Shown here: positions 31,559 to 41,752 of the stretch, one piece after another
Layout of the letters: every line of letters starts with the position of its first letter
Position numbering within the stretch: position 1 is the stretch's first letter
Origin: Bradyrhizobium hereditatis
Lineage (GTDB): Bacteria > Pseudomonadota > Alphaproteobacteria > Rhizobiales > Xanthobacteraceae
Length of the DNA stretch: 64,000 nt
NCBI RefSeq assembly: GCF_020329435.1
Contig: NZ_JAGKJK010000009.1
Span: forward strand, 248,001 to 312,000
Direction of reading: 5' to 3'
Translations under genes and position numbers: made by a program
The notes under the pieces: generated by a model
Databases searched by the model: none
What the model saw: only the letters and a program-made list of their open reading frames with translations
Told to the model about the DNA's origin: nothing

Positions 31559-32204
31559 AGGGGCGGAGCGAGTGCATCACCAGGTCGACGACATGCTTGC
31601 GGCGGGCTTGTCTGGCGGCCCGGCTCGACAGGTCCTTGCCGAAGATCGCCGACAGGGTCGGCGTGTTCGAGAAATAGAAGTAGCTGAGCCCGGCGATCGA
31701 AATATAGAGGTGCACCGGATTGATGCCTTTGCGGAATGTGCCGGCCTTCACGCCCTCGGACAGAATGGCCGAGATCATGCTGACCAGCGGCGAATGCATG
31801 GCTTCCAGCTTGCGCGAGCCGCGCACATGGCGGGCGCCGCCGCGATTTTCGTCGTTCAGCAGTACGATGAAATCGGGATGTGCAGCGAGGTGGTCGAAGG
31901 AACTTTCGATCAGCTTCTTGATGGCCCGTTCTGGCGGCAGTCCTTCGAGGTTTAGCTTGCGCTCCTGGGCGCGAATCTCCTCATAGACCCATTCGAGCAC
32001 CGCCAGATAAAGCGCATCCTTGTCGCCGAAATAGTGATAGACCAGTTGCTTGTTGACCCCCGCGCGCGCCGCGATCTCGTCGACCCGGGCGCCGGCGAGG
32101 CCGCTGCTGGCGAATTCCCGCCGCGCCGCCGTCAATAGCTTCTTGCGGGTGGCGGCCGGATCACGCCGCTGCGGCTTCAAGTCGTCCGTTCGTCTCTTGG
32201 GCAT
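31557..32204 (-). CDS. TetR family transcriptional regulator
   Basis: A 215-residue regulator. The N-terminal helix-turn-helix spans about residues 18-65: TRKKLLTAARREFASSG, RVDEIAARAGVNKQLVYHYF, GDKDALYLAVLE. The C-terminal effector domain contains FDHLAAHPDFIVLLNDENRGG, reminiscent of RutR-like members. ATG 32204 is chosen; the frame opens from a TTG inside the operator. It lies between the permease operon and the divergent binding protein, with operators at both its ends. Confidence 0.9.
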   Translation of the reverse strand: MPKRRTDDLKPQRRDPAATRKKLLTAARREFASSGLAGARVDEIAARAGVNKQLVYHYFGDKDALYLAVLEWVYEEIRAQERKLNLEGLPPERAIKKLIESSFDHLAAHPDFIVLLNDENRGGARHVRGSRKLEAMHSPLVSMISAILSEGVKAGTFRKGINPVHLYISIAGLSYFYFSNTPTLSAIFGKDLSSRAARQARRKHVVDLVMHSLRP

Positions 32205-32207
32205 TTC

Positions 32208-32221
32208 CAACCAAATAGTTG
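32208..32221. promoter_or_regulatory. TetR-type operator between tetR and binding protein
   Basis: CAACCAAATAGTTG carries CAAC/GTTG arms with a 6-base centre and lies four bases upstream of the tetR ATG, 83 bases before the divergent binding-protein gene. It is the partner of the site at 31539. Binding here would stop tetR expression and probably the divergent transcript. Confidence 0.6.
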
Positions 32222-32303
32222 ACAACTCGTCTTGTCCCTAGTTGCATTGGTAGCGTCACCCGTGTGCGGCGACAAGATCGGGTTGTAGAACGAGGAGCGT
32301 GCG

Positions 32304-33308
32304 ATGAAGGCTTTGCGAATTGCGGGACTGGCGCTTGCGCTTGCCATACCGGCTGCGCCCTGCGTGGCGGGCGAAGCCGTCAACCTGATCCTGAACTGGA
32401 CGCCGACCGCGGACCATTCGCCGTTCTATTACGCCAAGTCGCAGGGCTGGTACGAAAAGGCCGGCATCGATCTGACGATCGAGGTCGGCAAGGGCTCCGG
32501 CGTCTCCTCGCTGAAGGTCGGCTCCGGCGGCTCGCCGTTCGGTATCGCCGATCTCGCGACCGCCTTGGTGGCCAAGAGCAAGGGCGCCGACGTGGTGGCC
32601 TTGATGAGCATCTACGCCAATACGGGGCAGACCTTCTACTGGCTGAAGAGCTATGGCGTGAACGGGCCAAAGGATTTTCCGAACCACAAGATCGGCAACC
32701 CGCCCGGCGATGCGTCGCGGGTGATGTGGCCAGCCTTTGCCAAGGCCGCCGGTATCGCGCCGGACTCCGTGAATTTCGTCAATGTCGGCCCAACCGCCAA
32801 GATCGCGGCGCTGAAGGCCCATACCGTAGACATCATCAGCGACTTCTACAACGAGCACGATCTCAAGGTGATCGAGTTCGGCGCCGATCTCGGCTATGTC
32901 AACTGGAAGGATATCGGCCTCAATCCTTATGGCAATTCGCTGATCGTCAACGGCGCGTACCTCGCGAAGAACCCGAAACTGGTCGAGGAGTTCGTCAAGA
33001 TCAGCCAGAAGGCTTATGCGGCCTGCGTCGCCGACGTTGAGCCCTGTCTCAAGGCGCTGCTCGACCAGGCTTCCGGTCTCGACAAGGAAAACCAGCAGCG
33101 CCAGTGGGAGCGCATCAAGTTCCTGATGACAGACGAATTCACCACGACCAAGGCATTGGGATGGATCGACGCCGAGCGCATGAAGAAGGACTACGAGCTG
33201 GTGCAGACCTATCTCGGCATGGAAAAGCCGTTCGACGTGAATACGGCGTTTTCGGTTAAGATGCTTGATACGTCGATCAAGATGGACGCCAGCAAGGTGA
33301 AGAAGTAG
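32304..33308 (+). CDS. ABC transporter substrate-binding protein, NMT1/THI5/SsuA type
   Basis: A 334-residue periplasmic binding protein with a signal peptide to about residue 22 (CVAG). The mature N terminus, LNWTPTADHSPFYYAKSQG then WYEKAGIDL, is the hallmark of pyrimidine-precursor (ThiY), sulfonate and nitrate binding proteins. The WTPTADH form is closest to ThiY-like proteins. It diverges from tetR and the permease operon and is the only binding protein for that transporter here. The ligand is unknown. Confidence 0.88.
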   Translation: MKALRIAGLALALAIPAAPCVAGEAVNLILNWTPTADHSPFYYAKSQGWYEKAGIDLTIEVGKGSGVSSLKVGSGGSPFGIADLATALVAKSKGADVVALMSIYANTGQTFYWLKSYGVNGPKDFPNHKIGNPPGDASRVMWPAFAKAAGIAPDSVNFVNVGPTAKIAALKAHTVDIISDFYNEHDLKVIEFGADLGYVNWKDIGLNPYGNSLIVNGAYLAKNPKLVEEFVKISQKAYAACVADVEPCLKALLDQASGLDKENQQRQWERIKFLMTDEFTTTKALGWIDAERMKKDYELVQTYLGMEKPFDVNTAFSVKMLDTSIKMDASKVKK

Positions 33309-33327
33309 GGCAGTAGCGTCTCCGCCG

Positions 33328-33410
33328 TCATTGCGAACGAAGCGAAGCAATCCATAGCGCGGCATACCGGATAGATGGATTGCTTCGTCGCTTCGCTCCT
33401 CGCAATGACA
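33328..33410. repeat. Intergenic hairpin repeat (TCATTGCGA type)
   Basis: TCATTGCGAACGAAGCGAAG and ATGGATTGCTTCGTCGCTTC, ending TCGCAATGACA, form long complementary arms around a loop near 33358-33374. Similar elements are scattered between genes in Bradyrhizobium. It follows the binding-protein stop by 20 bases and may act as a transcription terminator or RNA-stabilising end between convergent genes. Confidence 0.8.
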
Positions 33411-33462
33411 GTTGAAGCATCACCGCAGTGCGGCGCTTGACGATGTTGGCGCCACCACTGGG

Positions 33463-33942
33463 TCAATCATCTTCGCGGCTTTTGCCGAGTTCCTGATCGA
33501 GCCGCTCGCATAACGTCGCGAGCAGGCGGCGCGTCTTCGCGAGTTCCTCGGCGCTGATTCCCTTGGCCAGCGCATTTGCCCAGGGCGTCTGTAACCGGCT
33601 GGCGGAAGCAAAGGCGTCTTCGCCCCGTTTGGTCAGCGCGACGAGATGCGCGCGCCGATGGTGCGGATTAGGACGCAGCTCAACAAGGCCGTCGTCCCGC
33701 ATTTCGTTGACGATGCGCTGAACGCCCTGGCGATTGAGGCCCATATTCCGCGCCAGCCAGGCTACCGGTTGCAGGCTTGGCGAAAGCGCGATCGCGCCCA
33801 GCACCTGCCAGCGGGCGCTGGTGAGGCCGAGATCGGCAACAAGGCGGTCACCGGCCGTGAGCAGGCGGCCGTTGAGGCGGAACACCGTAAGGACCAGATC
33901 GGTCAGGGCCTCGCCGCCGGGCGAGTGTCGTTGGCCTGTCAT
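33463..33942 (-). CDS. MarR family transcriptional regulator
   Basis: A 159-residue winged-helix regulator. The DNA-binding region covers about 40-105: GLTSARWQVLGAIALSP, LARNMGLNRQGVQRIVNEM, and the wing HHRRAHLVALT. It diverges from a DUF1772 membrane protein gene, and the 63-base gap contains a perfect 16-base palindrome. Control of that neighbour and of itself is likely. Confidence 0.92.
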   Translation of the reverse strand: MTGQRHSPGGEALTDLVLTVFRLNGRLLTAGDRLVADLGLTSARWQVLGAIALSPSLQPVAWLARNMGLNRQGVQRIVNEMRDDGLVELRPNPHHRRAHLVALTKRGEDAFASASRLQTPWANALAKGISAEELAKTRRLLATLCERLDQELGKSREDD

Positions 33943-33962
33943 TTGACTATTAGTATCCAGTA

Positions 33963-33978
33963 TGACAACATGTTGTCA
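33963..33978. promoter_or_regulatory. Perfect 16-bp palindrome, candidate MarR operator
   Basis: TGACAACATGTTGTCA reads identically on both strands and is flanked by TAT/ATA. It lies 21 bases before the MarR start and 28 bases before the DUF1772 start. Size and position fit MarR operators. Confidence 0.7.
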
Positions 33979-34005
33979 ATATAGGAAAGTGACGTGGAGT
34001 ACATC

Positions 34006-34434
34006 ATGTTTGCAGGACAGCTTGCGACGATCGTTGCTGCCGCGTTCGCGGGAGCGGCGTTCTATATCAACTTCGCCGAGCAGCCGGCCCGGCTCGGCCT
34101 CGATGACCGGGCTCTTCTGAAAGAGTGGAAGCCAAGCTACGACCGTGGCCTCACGATGCAGGCGAGTTGTGCGGTGATTTCGGGCGTGCTCGGTCTGATC
34201 GCGGCCTGGGCGACGTGGGATTGGCGCTGGATCGTCGGCGCGGTGCTCATTCTCGCCAACTGGCCCTATACGCTGCTCGGCATCATGCCGACCAACCACG
34301 CTTTGAAGGCGATTGCCGAGGACGATGCAGGTCCGCAGTCACGCGCGCTGATCGTGAAGTGGGGAGGTCTGCACGCGGTCAGGACCGGCCTTGGGATCGC
34401 GGCGACGCTGGCGTATCTATGGGCGCTGAACTAG
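34006..34434 (+). CDS. DUF1772 membrane protein
   Basis: A 142-residue protein with four hydrophobic helices. The sequence fits the DUF1772 (anthrone-oxygenase-like) group: FAGAAFYINFAEQPARL near the start, NWPYTLLGIMPTNH in the middle, and KWGGLHAVRTGLG before the last helix. ATG 34006 follows GTGGAG. It is alone under the MarR-type palindrome. Function is unknown for most bacterial members. Confidence 0.85.
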   Translation: MFAGQLATIVAAAFAGAAFYINFAEQPARLGLDDRALLKEWKPSYDRGLTMQASCAVISGVLGLIAAWATWDWRWIVGAVLILANWPYTLLGIMPTNHALKAIAEDDAGPQSRALIVKWGGLHAVRTGLGIAATLAYLWALN

Positions 34435-34441
34435 CGCCGCT

Positions 34442-35428
34442 TCACTGCAGCGCCATGCCGGCGGTCGCGATCACCTTGGTCAGCTTCTCGTGGTCGGCCT
34501 TCATCAGCGCGGCGAGATCGGCAAGCGGCATCGGCTTGCCCGGGATATTGGCGACGGCGAGCTGGCGCTGCACCTCGGGGTTCTGCAGCGCCTTGTTGAT
34601 ACCGTCATTGATTTTCGCGACGATGGCGTCCGGCGTGCCGGCCTGAACATAGATGCCGTACCAGGGCACATAAGTGGCTTCCGGAAATCCGGCTTCCGCA
34701 ATCGTCGGCACATCGGGCAGATCGGTGACGCGCTTGTCGGTCATCACGGCAAGCGGTTTCACGGTGCCGGCCTTGATGTGCGGCAAGGCGAGCTCAAGCG
34801 AGACGATCTCGAAATGCATCAAATTCGTCATCAGATCGATCAGGGCCTGCGGCTGGCCCTTGTAGCCGACATTGGTGAGCTTGATGTTCGCCGCCTGAAA
34901 CAGCTTCTGCGCGCTCAGGTCGATCGATGACCCCGTGCCGGGATTGCCGAAGTTCAATTCGCCAGGTTTGTTGCGCGCGATCTCGACGAATTCCTTGATA
35001 GTGCTGGCCGGCATCGAGGGATGAACCAGCGCGACGCTCTGATTCCAGACGGCGAGGCCGACGCATCGGAGATCCCTGAGCGCATCCCAGCCGGCGTCCT
35101 TGTAAAGCGTCGGGTTGACCAGCGCCGCCGGACCGGTGACGAGCCAGGTGTAACCATCGGGTTCGCTGCGCGCGACCGATGCGGTGCCGATGTTGCTGTT
35201 GCCGCCCGGCCTTGCCTCGATGATCACGGTGTTCATCCAGTCGCGGCCGACCTGCTCGGTCACGGCGCGGGCAACAATGTCGACGATACCGCCGGCGGGA
35301 TAGGGCACGACGATGCGGATCGGGAGGCTTGGGTAATTGCTCTGCGCCTGTGCTGCATTGGCGAGTAGCATGGCCGCGCCAACGGCAATACCCATGGCGA
35401 AGCCCAGCACGGTCTCGATCCGGCTCAT
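34442..35428 (-). CDS. Bug-family (TctC) tripartite tricarboxylate transporter binding protein
   Basis: A 328-residue periplasmic protein with signal peptide ending near AAQAQ. Family features are IRIVVPYPAGGIVDIVARAV near residue 38, ARPGGNSNIG, and PWYGIYVQAGTP. Bug proteins bind carboxylates and are often present without their own permease, as here. It ends eight bases from the convergent DUF1772 gene. It starts 69 bases downstream of the IclR gene in the same direction, suggesting joint expression and a carboxylate ligand sensed by that regulator. Confidence 0.9.
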   Translation of the reverse strand: MSRIETVLGFAMGIAVGAAMLLANAAQAQSNYPSLPIRIVVPYPAGGIVDIVARAVTEQVGRDWMNTVIIEARPGGNSNIGTASVARSEPDGYTWLVTGPAALVNPTLYKDAGWDALRDLRCVGLAVWNQSVALVHPSMPASTIKEFVEIARNKPGELNFGNPGTGSSIDLSAQKLFQAANIKLTNVGYKGQPQALIDLMTNLMHFEIVSLELALPHIKAGTVKPLAVMTDKRVTDLPDVPTIAEAGFPEATYVPWYGIYVQAGTPDAIVAKINDGINKALQNPEVQRQLAVANIPGKPMPLADLAALMKADHEKLTKVIATAGMALQ

Positions 35429-35497
35429 TCTTCCCTCCCCGTATGTTGCGCACCTTGCGAGCGGCGCGCGCCTTTGCCCCTCTTGCGGGGGGTATTT

Positions 35498-36310
35498 TTA
35501 TTCGCCGGCTACCAGCGAGCGGATGCTGCGCGCCAGGCCCAGCATGCGCGGGCCGCATTCGCGCTCGATCTGCTCGGCGTTGAAGCGGAACGAGGGAATG
35601 CCGCAATTGACGGAAAGACAATCGCCTGATGGCGTGCGGTACAGCGGCGCCGCGACGCCGAAGATCTCGCGCCGCCAGTCGCCGAGCGAAATCGCAAAGC
35701 CGCGCTCCTTGCAAAGTTCGACATCCGGCAGCGTGCGCGTCTTCACATAATCAGCTTCTTCCGGACGTTCGGCCTTTACGTTCGCCACATATGCATCGAG
35801 CTCTTCCCTGGTGAAGAGCGACAGCAGAGCGCGGCCGACGGCGGTCGGCGCCAGCGAGCCGGTAAAGCCGACGTCGGGCAAATGCGCCACCGCGTCGGTG
35901 GTGCGCAGCGTCTCGACATAGATGAAGTCGAGCCCGAATGGCATCGCAATCGACACGGTGCCGCCGGTATAGGCGGCGAAATCGCGCATCAAGGGCCGCG
36001 CCAGTTGCCGCACCTTCAGCGCCGACAGCACCGGATAGGCGGCGGCGAGTATCGCGAGCCCGAGCTGGAAACGTCCTTTGGCATCGCGCTTGAGATAGCC
36101 GAGCTGCGCCAGCGTGTAGGTCAGCCGCGACACTGTCGGGCGCGACAGGCCGGTATGCAGCGCCAGTTCGGCATTCGATAGCGAACCGCTGCGGTTGCGG
36201 AACGCGGCCAGCACGTCGAGCCCATGCGCCAGCGTAGTCGCAAAGGAGGGATCGGCCTGGTCCTCCGCCGTCCTGGATTTCAAGGGATCGATGCTGGAAA
36301 TCGCTGCCAT
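35498..36310 (-). CDS. IclR family transcriptional regulator
   Basis: A 270-residue regulator. The winged helix spans about residues 25-85 (GLDVLAAFRNRSGSLSNAEL, TGLSRPTVSRLTYTLAQLGY). The C-terminal ligand domain includes YVETLRTTDAVAHLPDVG, TAVGRALLS, and the closing CGIPSFRF region typical of IclR. ATG 36310 is chosen on homology; ATG 36337 is possible and neither has a strong ribosome site. It diverges from the monooxygenase/sulfatase pair and probably regulates it. Confidence 0.9.
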   Translation of the reverse strand: MAAISSIDPLKSRTAEDQADPSFATTLAHGLDVLAAFRNRSGSLSNAELALHTGLSRPTVSRLTYTLAQLGYLKRDAKGRFQLGLAILAAAYPVLSALKVRQLARPLMRDFAAYTGGTVSIAMPFGLDFIYVETLRTTDAVAHLPDVGFTGSLAPTAVGRALLSLFTREELDAYVANVKAERPEEADYVKTRTLPDVELCKERGFAISLGDWRREIFGVAAPLYRTPSGDCLSVNCGIPSFRFNAEQIERECGPRMLGLARSIRSLVAGE

Positions 36311-36350
36311 AGCTGGAAATTGGCCATCATGGCCCATTCTGTCAATATAT

Positions 36351-36375
36351 CGAAATGAATTTGCATATCGTTTCG
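36351..36375. promoter_or_regulatory. Candidate IclR operator
   Basis: A 25-base AT-rich imperfect dyad with outer arms CGAAA and TTTCG and inner GA/TC positions, between the IclR and monooxygenase starts. IclR sites are often GAAA/TTTC-armed repeats of about this size. Assigned by eye. Confidence 0.4.
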
Positions 36376-36413
36376 AATTGCGCTTAGGTTCCGCGAAAGG
36401 GAGGCCGCTCCGG

Positions 36414-38243
<1,830 letters not shown>

Positions 38244-38294
38244 CGTCGAATTACTCGGGGTTTCGTCTCAGTTGCGAAGAGGGAGTACACGATA

Positions 38295-40241
38295 ATGAGC
38301 CAACCAGCCACGATCGAAACGGCAAAGGAAACCCCGAAGGAAGCTTCCGCTCCCGTCATCGCGCAGCACGCGGCGACGCTGAAAGCGCTGCCGTTCTCCG
38401 ACACGCGCGACTTCGAAGACGCGGCGCGCGGCTTCCTCGGCACGGTAGAGAACGCGAAGATCACCTCCCCGCAGGGCCGGGTGGTCTGGAGCCTCGAGCC
38501 TTACGGCTTCCTATCGGCGGAAGAGGCGCCGCCGACGGTCGATCCCAGCCTGTGGCGGCAGTCGCGCCTTAACATGCATCATGGCCTGTTCGAGGTGGTG
38601 CCCGGCGTCTATCAGGTGCGCGGGCTCGATATCGCCAACATGACGCTGATCGAGGGCGACAGCGGCGTCATCGTGGTGGATACGCTGACCTCGATCGAGG
38701 GCGCGCGAGCCGCGATGGAGCTCTATTTCCAGCATCGGGGCAAACGGCCGGTCGCCGCCGTCATCTTTACTCACACCCATACCGACCATTGGGGCGGCGC
38801 GCGCGGCGTGCTCGAGGATGCGATGCTCGCCGGTGGCAAGGTGCCGGTCATCGCGCCCAATCTCTTCATGGAGCACGCGGTCTCCGAGAACATCATCGCA
38901 GGGCCCGCGATGCTGCGGCGCGCGCAATATCAGTTCGGGCCGTTCCTGGCCAAGGGCGCGCGCGGGCAAGTCGATTGCGGACTGGGCAAAACGATGGCTG
39001 CAGGAGCGGTCGCGCTGGTGCGCCCGACCGACCTGATTATCGCAACCGGCGACAGGCGCACCATCGATGGCGTCGAGTTCGAATTCCAGATGGCGCCGAA
39101 CAGCGAAGCGCCGGCCGAGATGCATTTCTTTGTCGCCCGCTACAAGCTGCTCAATCTCGCGGAAAACTGCACGCATAATTTTCACAATCTGCTGCCGTTC
39201 CGCGGCGCTGACGTGCGCGACGCGCTGGCGTGGTCGAAATATCTCGGCGAAGCGTTGCGGATGTGGGGCGGCAAGGCAGACGCGATGTGCGGCCAGCATC
39301 ATTGGCCGGTTTGGGGCCACGAGCGGATCGACACCATGATCCGCCAGCAGCGCGACCTCTACAAATTCGCGCATGATCAGACTATCCGCCTGATGAATCA
39401 CGGCCTGACGGCGACCGAAATCGCGGAAGCCATTCGCTTGCCGGCGAGCCTTGAAGGCGCCTGGCATGGCCGCGGCTATTACGGTCACATCAGGCATAAT
39501 GTGAAGGCGATCTACCAAAAATACCTCGGCTGGTACGACGCCAATCCCGTCAACCTCGATCCCTTGCCGCCGGTGGAATCAGGCAAGAAATATGTCGAGT
39601 ATATGGGCGGCGCGGACGCGATCCTTGCGCGGGCGCGGGCGGATTTTGCCAAGGGCGAATTTCGGTTCGTCGCACAGGCGGTGAGCCATCTGGTGTTCGC
39701 CTATCCTGACAACCAGGCGGCGCGCGCGATGCTCGCCGATACGTTCGAGCAGCTCGGCTATGCCTCGGAGAGCTCGACTTGGCGCAACGCCTACCTGTTC
39801 GGCGCGCAGGAGCTGCGGCAGGGCATGCCGAAGACGCCGCCGCGCTCCACAATGCCGCGCGAGACGCTGGCGGCGCTGCGCACCGAACAGCTCTGGGACG
39901 TGCTCGGCGTTCGTCTCAACGGTCCCAAGGCCGAAGGCAAGCGCATCGTGCTGAACTGGAATTTCACCGACACCGGTGAGAGCTTCATTCTCAATCTGGA
40001 GAACTGCGCGTTGACCTATGTGCCCGGCGCCCAAGCGGCCGACGCCGACGCCGGCTTCACGCTTGCCCGCAGCGTGCTCGACGAGGTGGTCGCAAAGCTG
40101 ACGACATTTCCCGAAGCGGTCAGTGCCGGCAAGATCAAGGTTAGCGGCGATCCGATGCGGCTTGCCGAACTGATGATGCTGATGGACGAGTTTCCGCGGA
40201 TGTTCGAGATCGTCGAGCCGAAACGGACGGCGGTGAGTTGA
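38295..40241 (+). CDS. Alkyl/aryl sulfatase, SdsA1-like
   Basis: A 648-residue zinc-dependent type III sulfatase that releases sulfate from alkyl sulfates. The metallo-beta-lactamase motif is HTHTDHWGG (160-168), and further ligands are expected in ENCTHNFHN and CGQHHWPVWGHE. A dimerisation region follows, and the C-terminal part (about 520-645) is the SCP2-like lipid-binding domain. I see no signal peptide, unlike secreted SdsA1. Together with the preceding monooxygenase it could process sulfated lipids or surfactants. Confidence 0.93.
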   Translation: MSQPATIETAKETPKEASAPVIAQHAATLKALPFSDTRDFEDAARGFLGTVENAKITSPQGRVVWSLEPYGFLSAEEAPPTVDPSLWRQSRLNMHHGLFEVVPGVYQVRGLDIANMTLIEGDSGVIVVDTLTSIEGARAAMELYFQHRGKRPVAAVIFTHTHTDHWGGARGVLEDAMLAGGKVPVIAPNLFMEHAVSENIIAGPAMLRRAQYQFGPFLAKGARGQVDCGLGKTMAAGAVALVRPTDLIIATGDRRTIDGVEFEFQMAPNSEAPAEMHFFVARYKLLNLAENCTHNFHNLLPFRGADVRDALAWSKYLGEALRMWGGKADAMCGQHHWPVWGHERIDTMIRQQRDLYKFAHDQTIRLMNHGLTATEIAEAIRLPASLEGAWHGRGYYGHIRHNVKAIYQKYLGWYDANPVNLDPLPPVESGKKYVEYMGGADAILARARADFAKGEFRFVAQAVSHLVFAYPDNQAARAMLADTFEQLGYASESSTWRNAYLFGAQELRQGMPKTPPRSTMPRETLAALRTEQLWDVLGVRLNGPKAEGKRIVLNWNFTDTGESFILNLENCALTYVPGAQAADADAGFTLARSVLDEVVAKLTTFPEAVSAGKIKVSGDPMRLAELMMLMDEFPRMFEIVEPKRTAVS

Positions 40242-40249
40242 GACATGAG

Positions 40250-40338
40250 TAGGGTGGGCAAAGGCGCGTAGCGCCGTGCCCACCATCTGTGTCCGGATCC
40301 GCTTGAGATGGTGGGCACGCTTCGCTTTGCCCACCCTA
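40250..40338. repeat. Intergenic hairpin repeat (TAGGGTGGGCA type)
   Basis: TAGGGTGGGCAAAGGCGCG and CGCTTTGCCCACCCTA pair over long arms with an internal GTGCCCACCATCT/AGATGGTGGGCAC hairpin. This is a recurrent Bradyrhizobium intergenic element. It lies between the convergent sulfatase and glycosyltransferase genes, where it may terminate both transcripts. Confidence 0.85.
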
Positions 40339-40377
40339 CCGTCGTCTTGCGACGACATGGGAAGGCCTTCGCGCCAC

Positions 40378-41448
40378 TTACTCCGCGCTGCTGACCAGCT
40401 TGATCCGCGGCTCCGCCTGCTCCATCAGGCCGCGATAGGCGGCAAGATAGTCGAGCGCCATGCGGCGCGCGGTGAAGCGGGCTTCGAAGCGCTTACGGAT
40501 TGCGGACCGATCCAGCGCCGTAAGCCGATCAATCACGCCGACTGCGCTGGTTTCGTCTTCGACTACGAACCCGGTGAGGCCGGCATCGATAATCTCCGGG
40601 ACCGAACCGCGGTTATAGGCAATAACCGGCGTGCCGCAGGCCATCGCTTCGATCATCACAAGGCCGAACGGCTCCGGCCAGTCGATCGGGACTAGGAGGC
40701 CGATCGCGCCGCTGAGGAAATCGGACTTCTCGCGGTCGCCGATTTCGCCGATGAACTCGACCAGCGGATTGGTCTTGATGAGCGGTGAGATCACCTCATC
40801 ATAATACTCCTGGTCCGCACGATCGACCTTGGCTGCGATCTTGAGCGGAATGCCGCATCGGGTTGCGATCCTGATGGCCCGATCCACACCCTTTTCCGGC
40901 GCGATCCGCCCGAGCACGGCGAGATAGGAAGGCTTCACCTGCTGCGGCGTTAGCAGGTCCTCCGGCAATCCGTGGTGGATGGTCCGCACCCAATTGGCTT
41001 GCGGTACCGGCCGGCGCTGCGCATTGGAAATCGATATCACCGGAATTTTGGAGAAGGTGTTGAACACGGGCTGGTGCTCGGGCAGGTCGAGCCGGCCGTG
41101 CAGCGTGGTCAGGAATGGGGTCGGCTGCCGGTAGAACAGCGAGAATGGATAGTAGTCGAGATGAAAGTGCAGAAAATCGAACTCTTCATCGTCGCATTTC
41201 TGCCGCACGCGCTCCAGCATCTCCATGTGCAGTGCGTTAGGATCCCGGACCGAGCCGTCGAGCCGCAACGCTTTTGGCCAACCCGCGTCCAGTTTCGCCG
41301 AGGTATGTGAATCGCCGCTGGCGAATAGCGTGACGTCGTGTCCCAACGTTACAAGCTCTTCAGTCAGCCAGTGCACGACCCGCTCGGTGCCGCCGTACAG
41401 TTTGGGGGGAACAGCCTCCGTCAGCGGGGCGACCTGCGCGATGCGCAT
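40378..41448 (-). CDS. Glycosyltransferase family 4
   Basis: A 356-residue GT-B fold glycosyltransferase. The N terminus MRIAQVAPLTEAVPPKLYGG carries the donor/acceptor glycine motif. Later parts include VLGRIAPEKGVDRAI and the nucleotide-sugar signature PEPFGLVMIEAMACGTPV with the EX7E glutamates. ATG 41448 has CAGGAGACG upstream. It diverges from an ABC exporter and a debranching-like enzyme. The sugar donor is not evident. Confidence 0.9.
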   Translation of the reverse strand: MRIAQVAPLTEAVPPKLYGGTERVVHWLTEELVTLGHDVTLFASGDSHTSAKLDAGWPKALRLDGSVRDPNALHMEMLERVRQKCDDEEFDFLHFHLDYYPFSLFYRQPTPFLTTLHGRLDLPEHQPVFNTFSKIPVISISNAQRRPVPQANWVRTIHHGLPEDLLTPQQVKPSYLAVLGRIAPEKGVDRAIRIATRCGIPLKIAAKVDRADQEYYDEVISPLIKTNPLVEFIGEIGDREKSDFLSGAIGLLVPIDWPEPFGLVMIEAMACGTPVIAYNRGSVPEIIDAGLTGFVVEDETSAVGVIDRLTALDRSAIRKRFEARFTARRMALDYLAAYRGLMEQAEPRIKLVSSAE

Positions 41449-41752
41449 CTTTTCGTCTCCTGTCTGGATTGGTGGTTGAATGAATCCCTCTGCCCACAAT
41501 CGGCACAAGCGTGCCGAGAACGGGAACGTTCTTGCATCTGCGAAGTTCCAATGTGCTGCACATCTTGCTTCTTCCACACGGCTGTCTTGCTGATGCCATC
41601 TGACAGAAACAGATTTACGGCCGTCTCGATGCTGCAGAATTGTTGCGCGTTGATGGCCACGCGCACGGAAATCCGAAACGACATTCTTCACGTCGTCGTG
41701 TGCGGCAGGCGTTAGGGATTCTCATTCACTCTCAACAGGTTTGCGGGAACTC
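41449..41752. other. Gene-free divergent control region with three inverted repeats
   Basis: No gene is supported in these 304 bases. Perfect inverted repeats lie at 41501-41516 (CGGCACAAGCGTGCCG), directly abutting 41517-41532 (AGAACGGGAACGTTCT), and at 41551-41563 (ATGTGCTGCACAT). All are 50-115 bases upstream of the glycosyltransferase start. They could be operators or an RNA structure in the leader. Confidence 0.5.
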
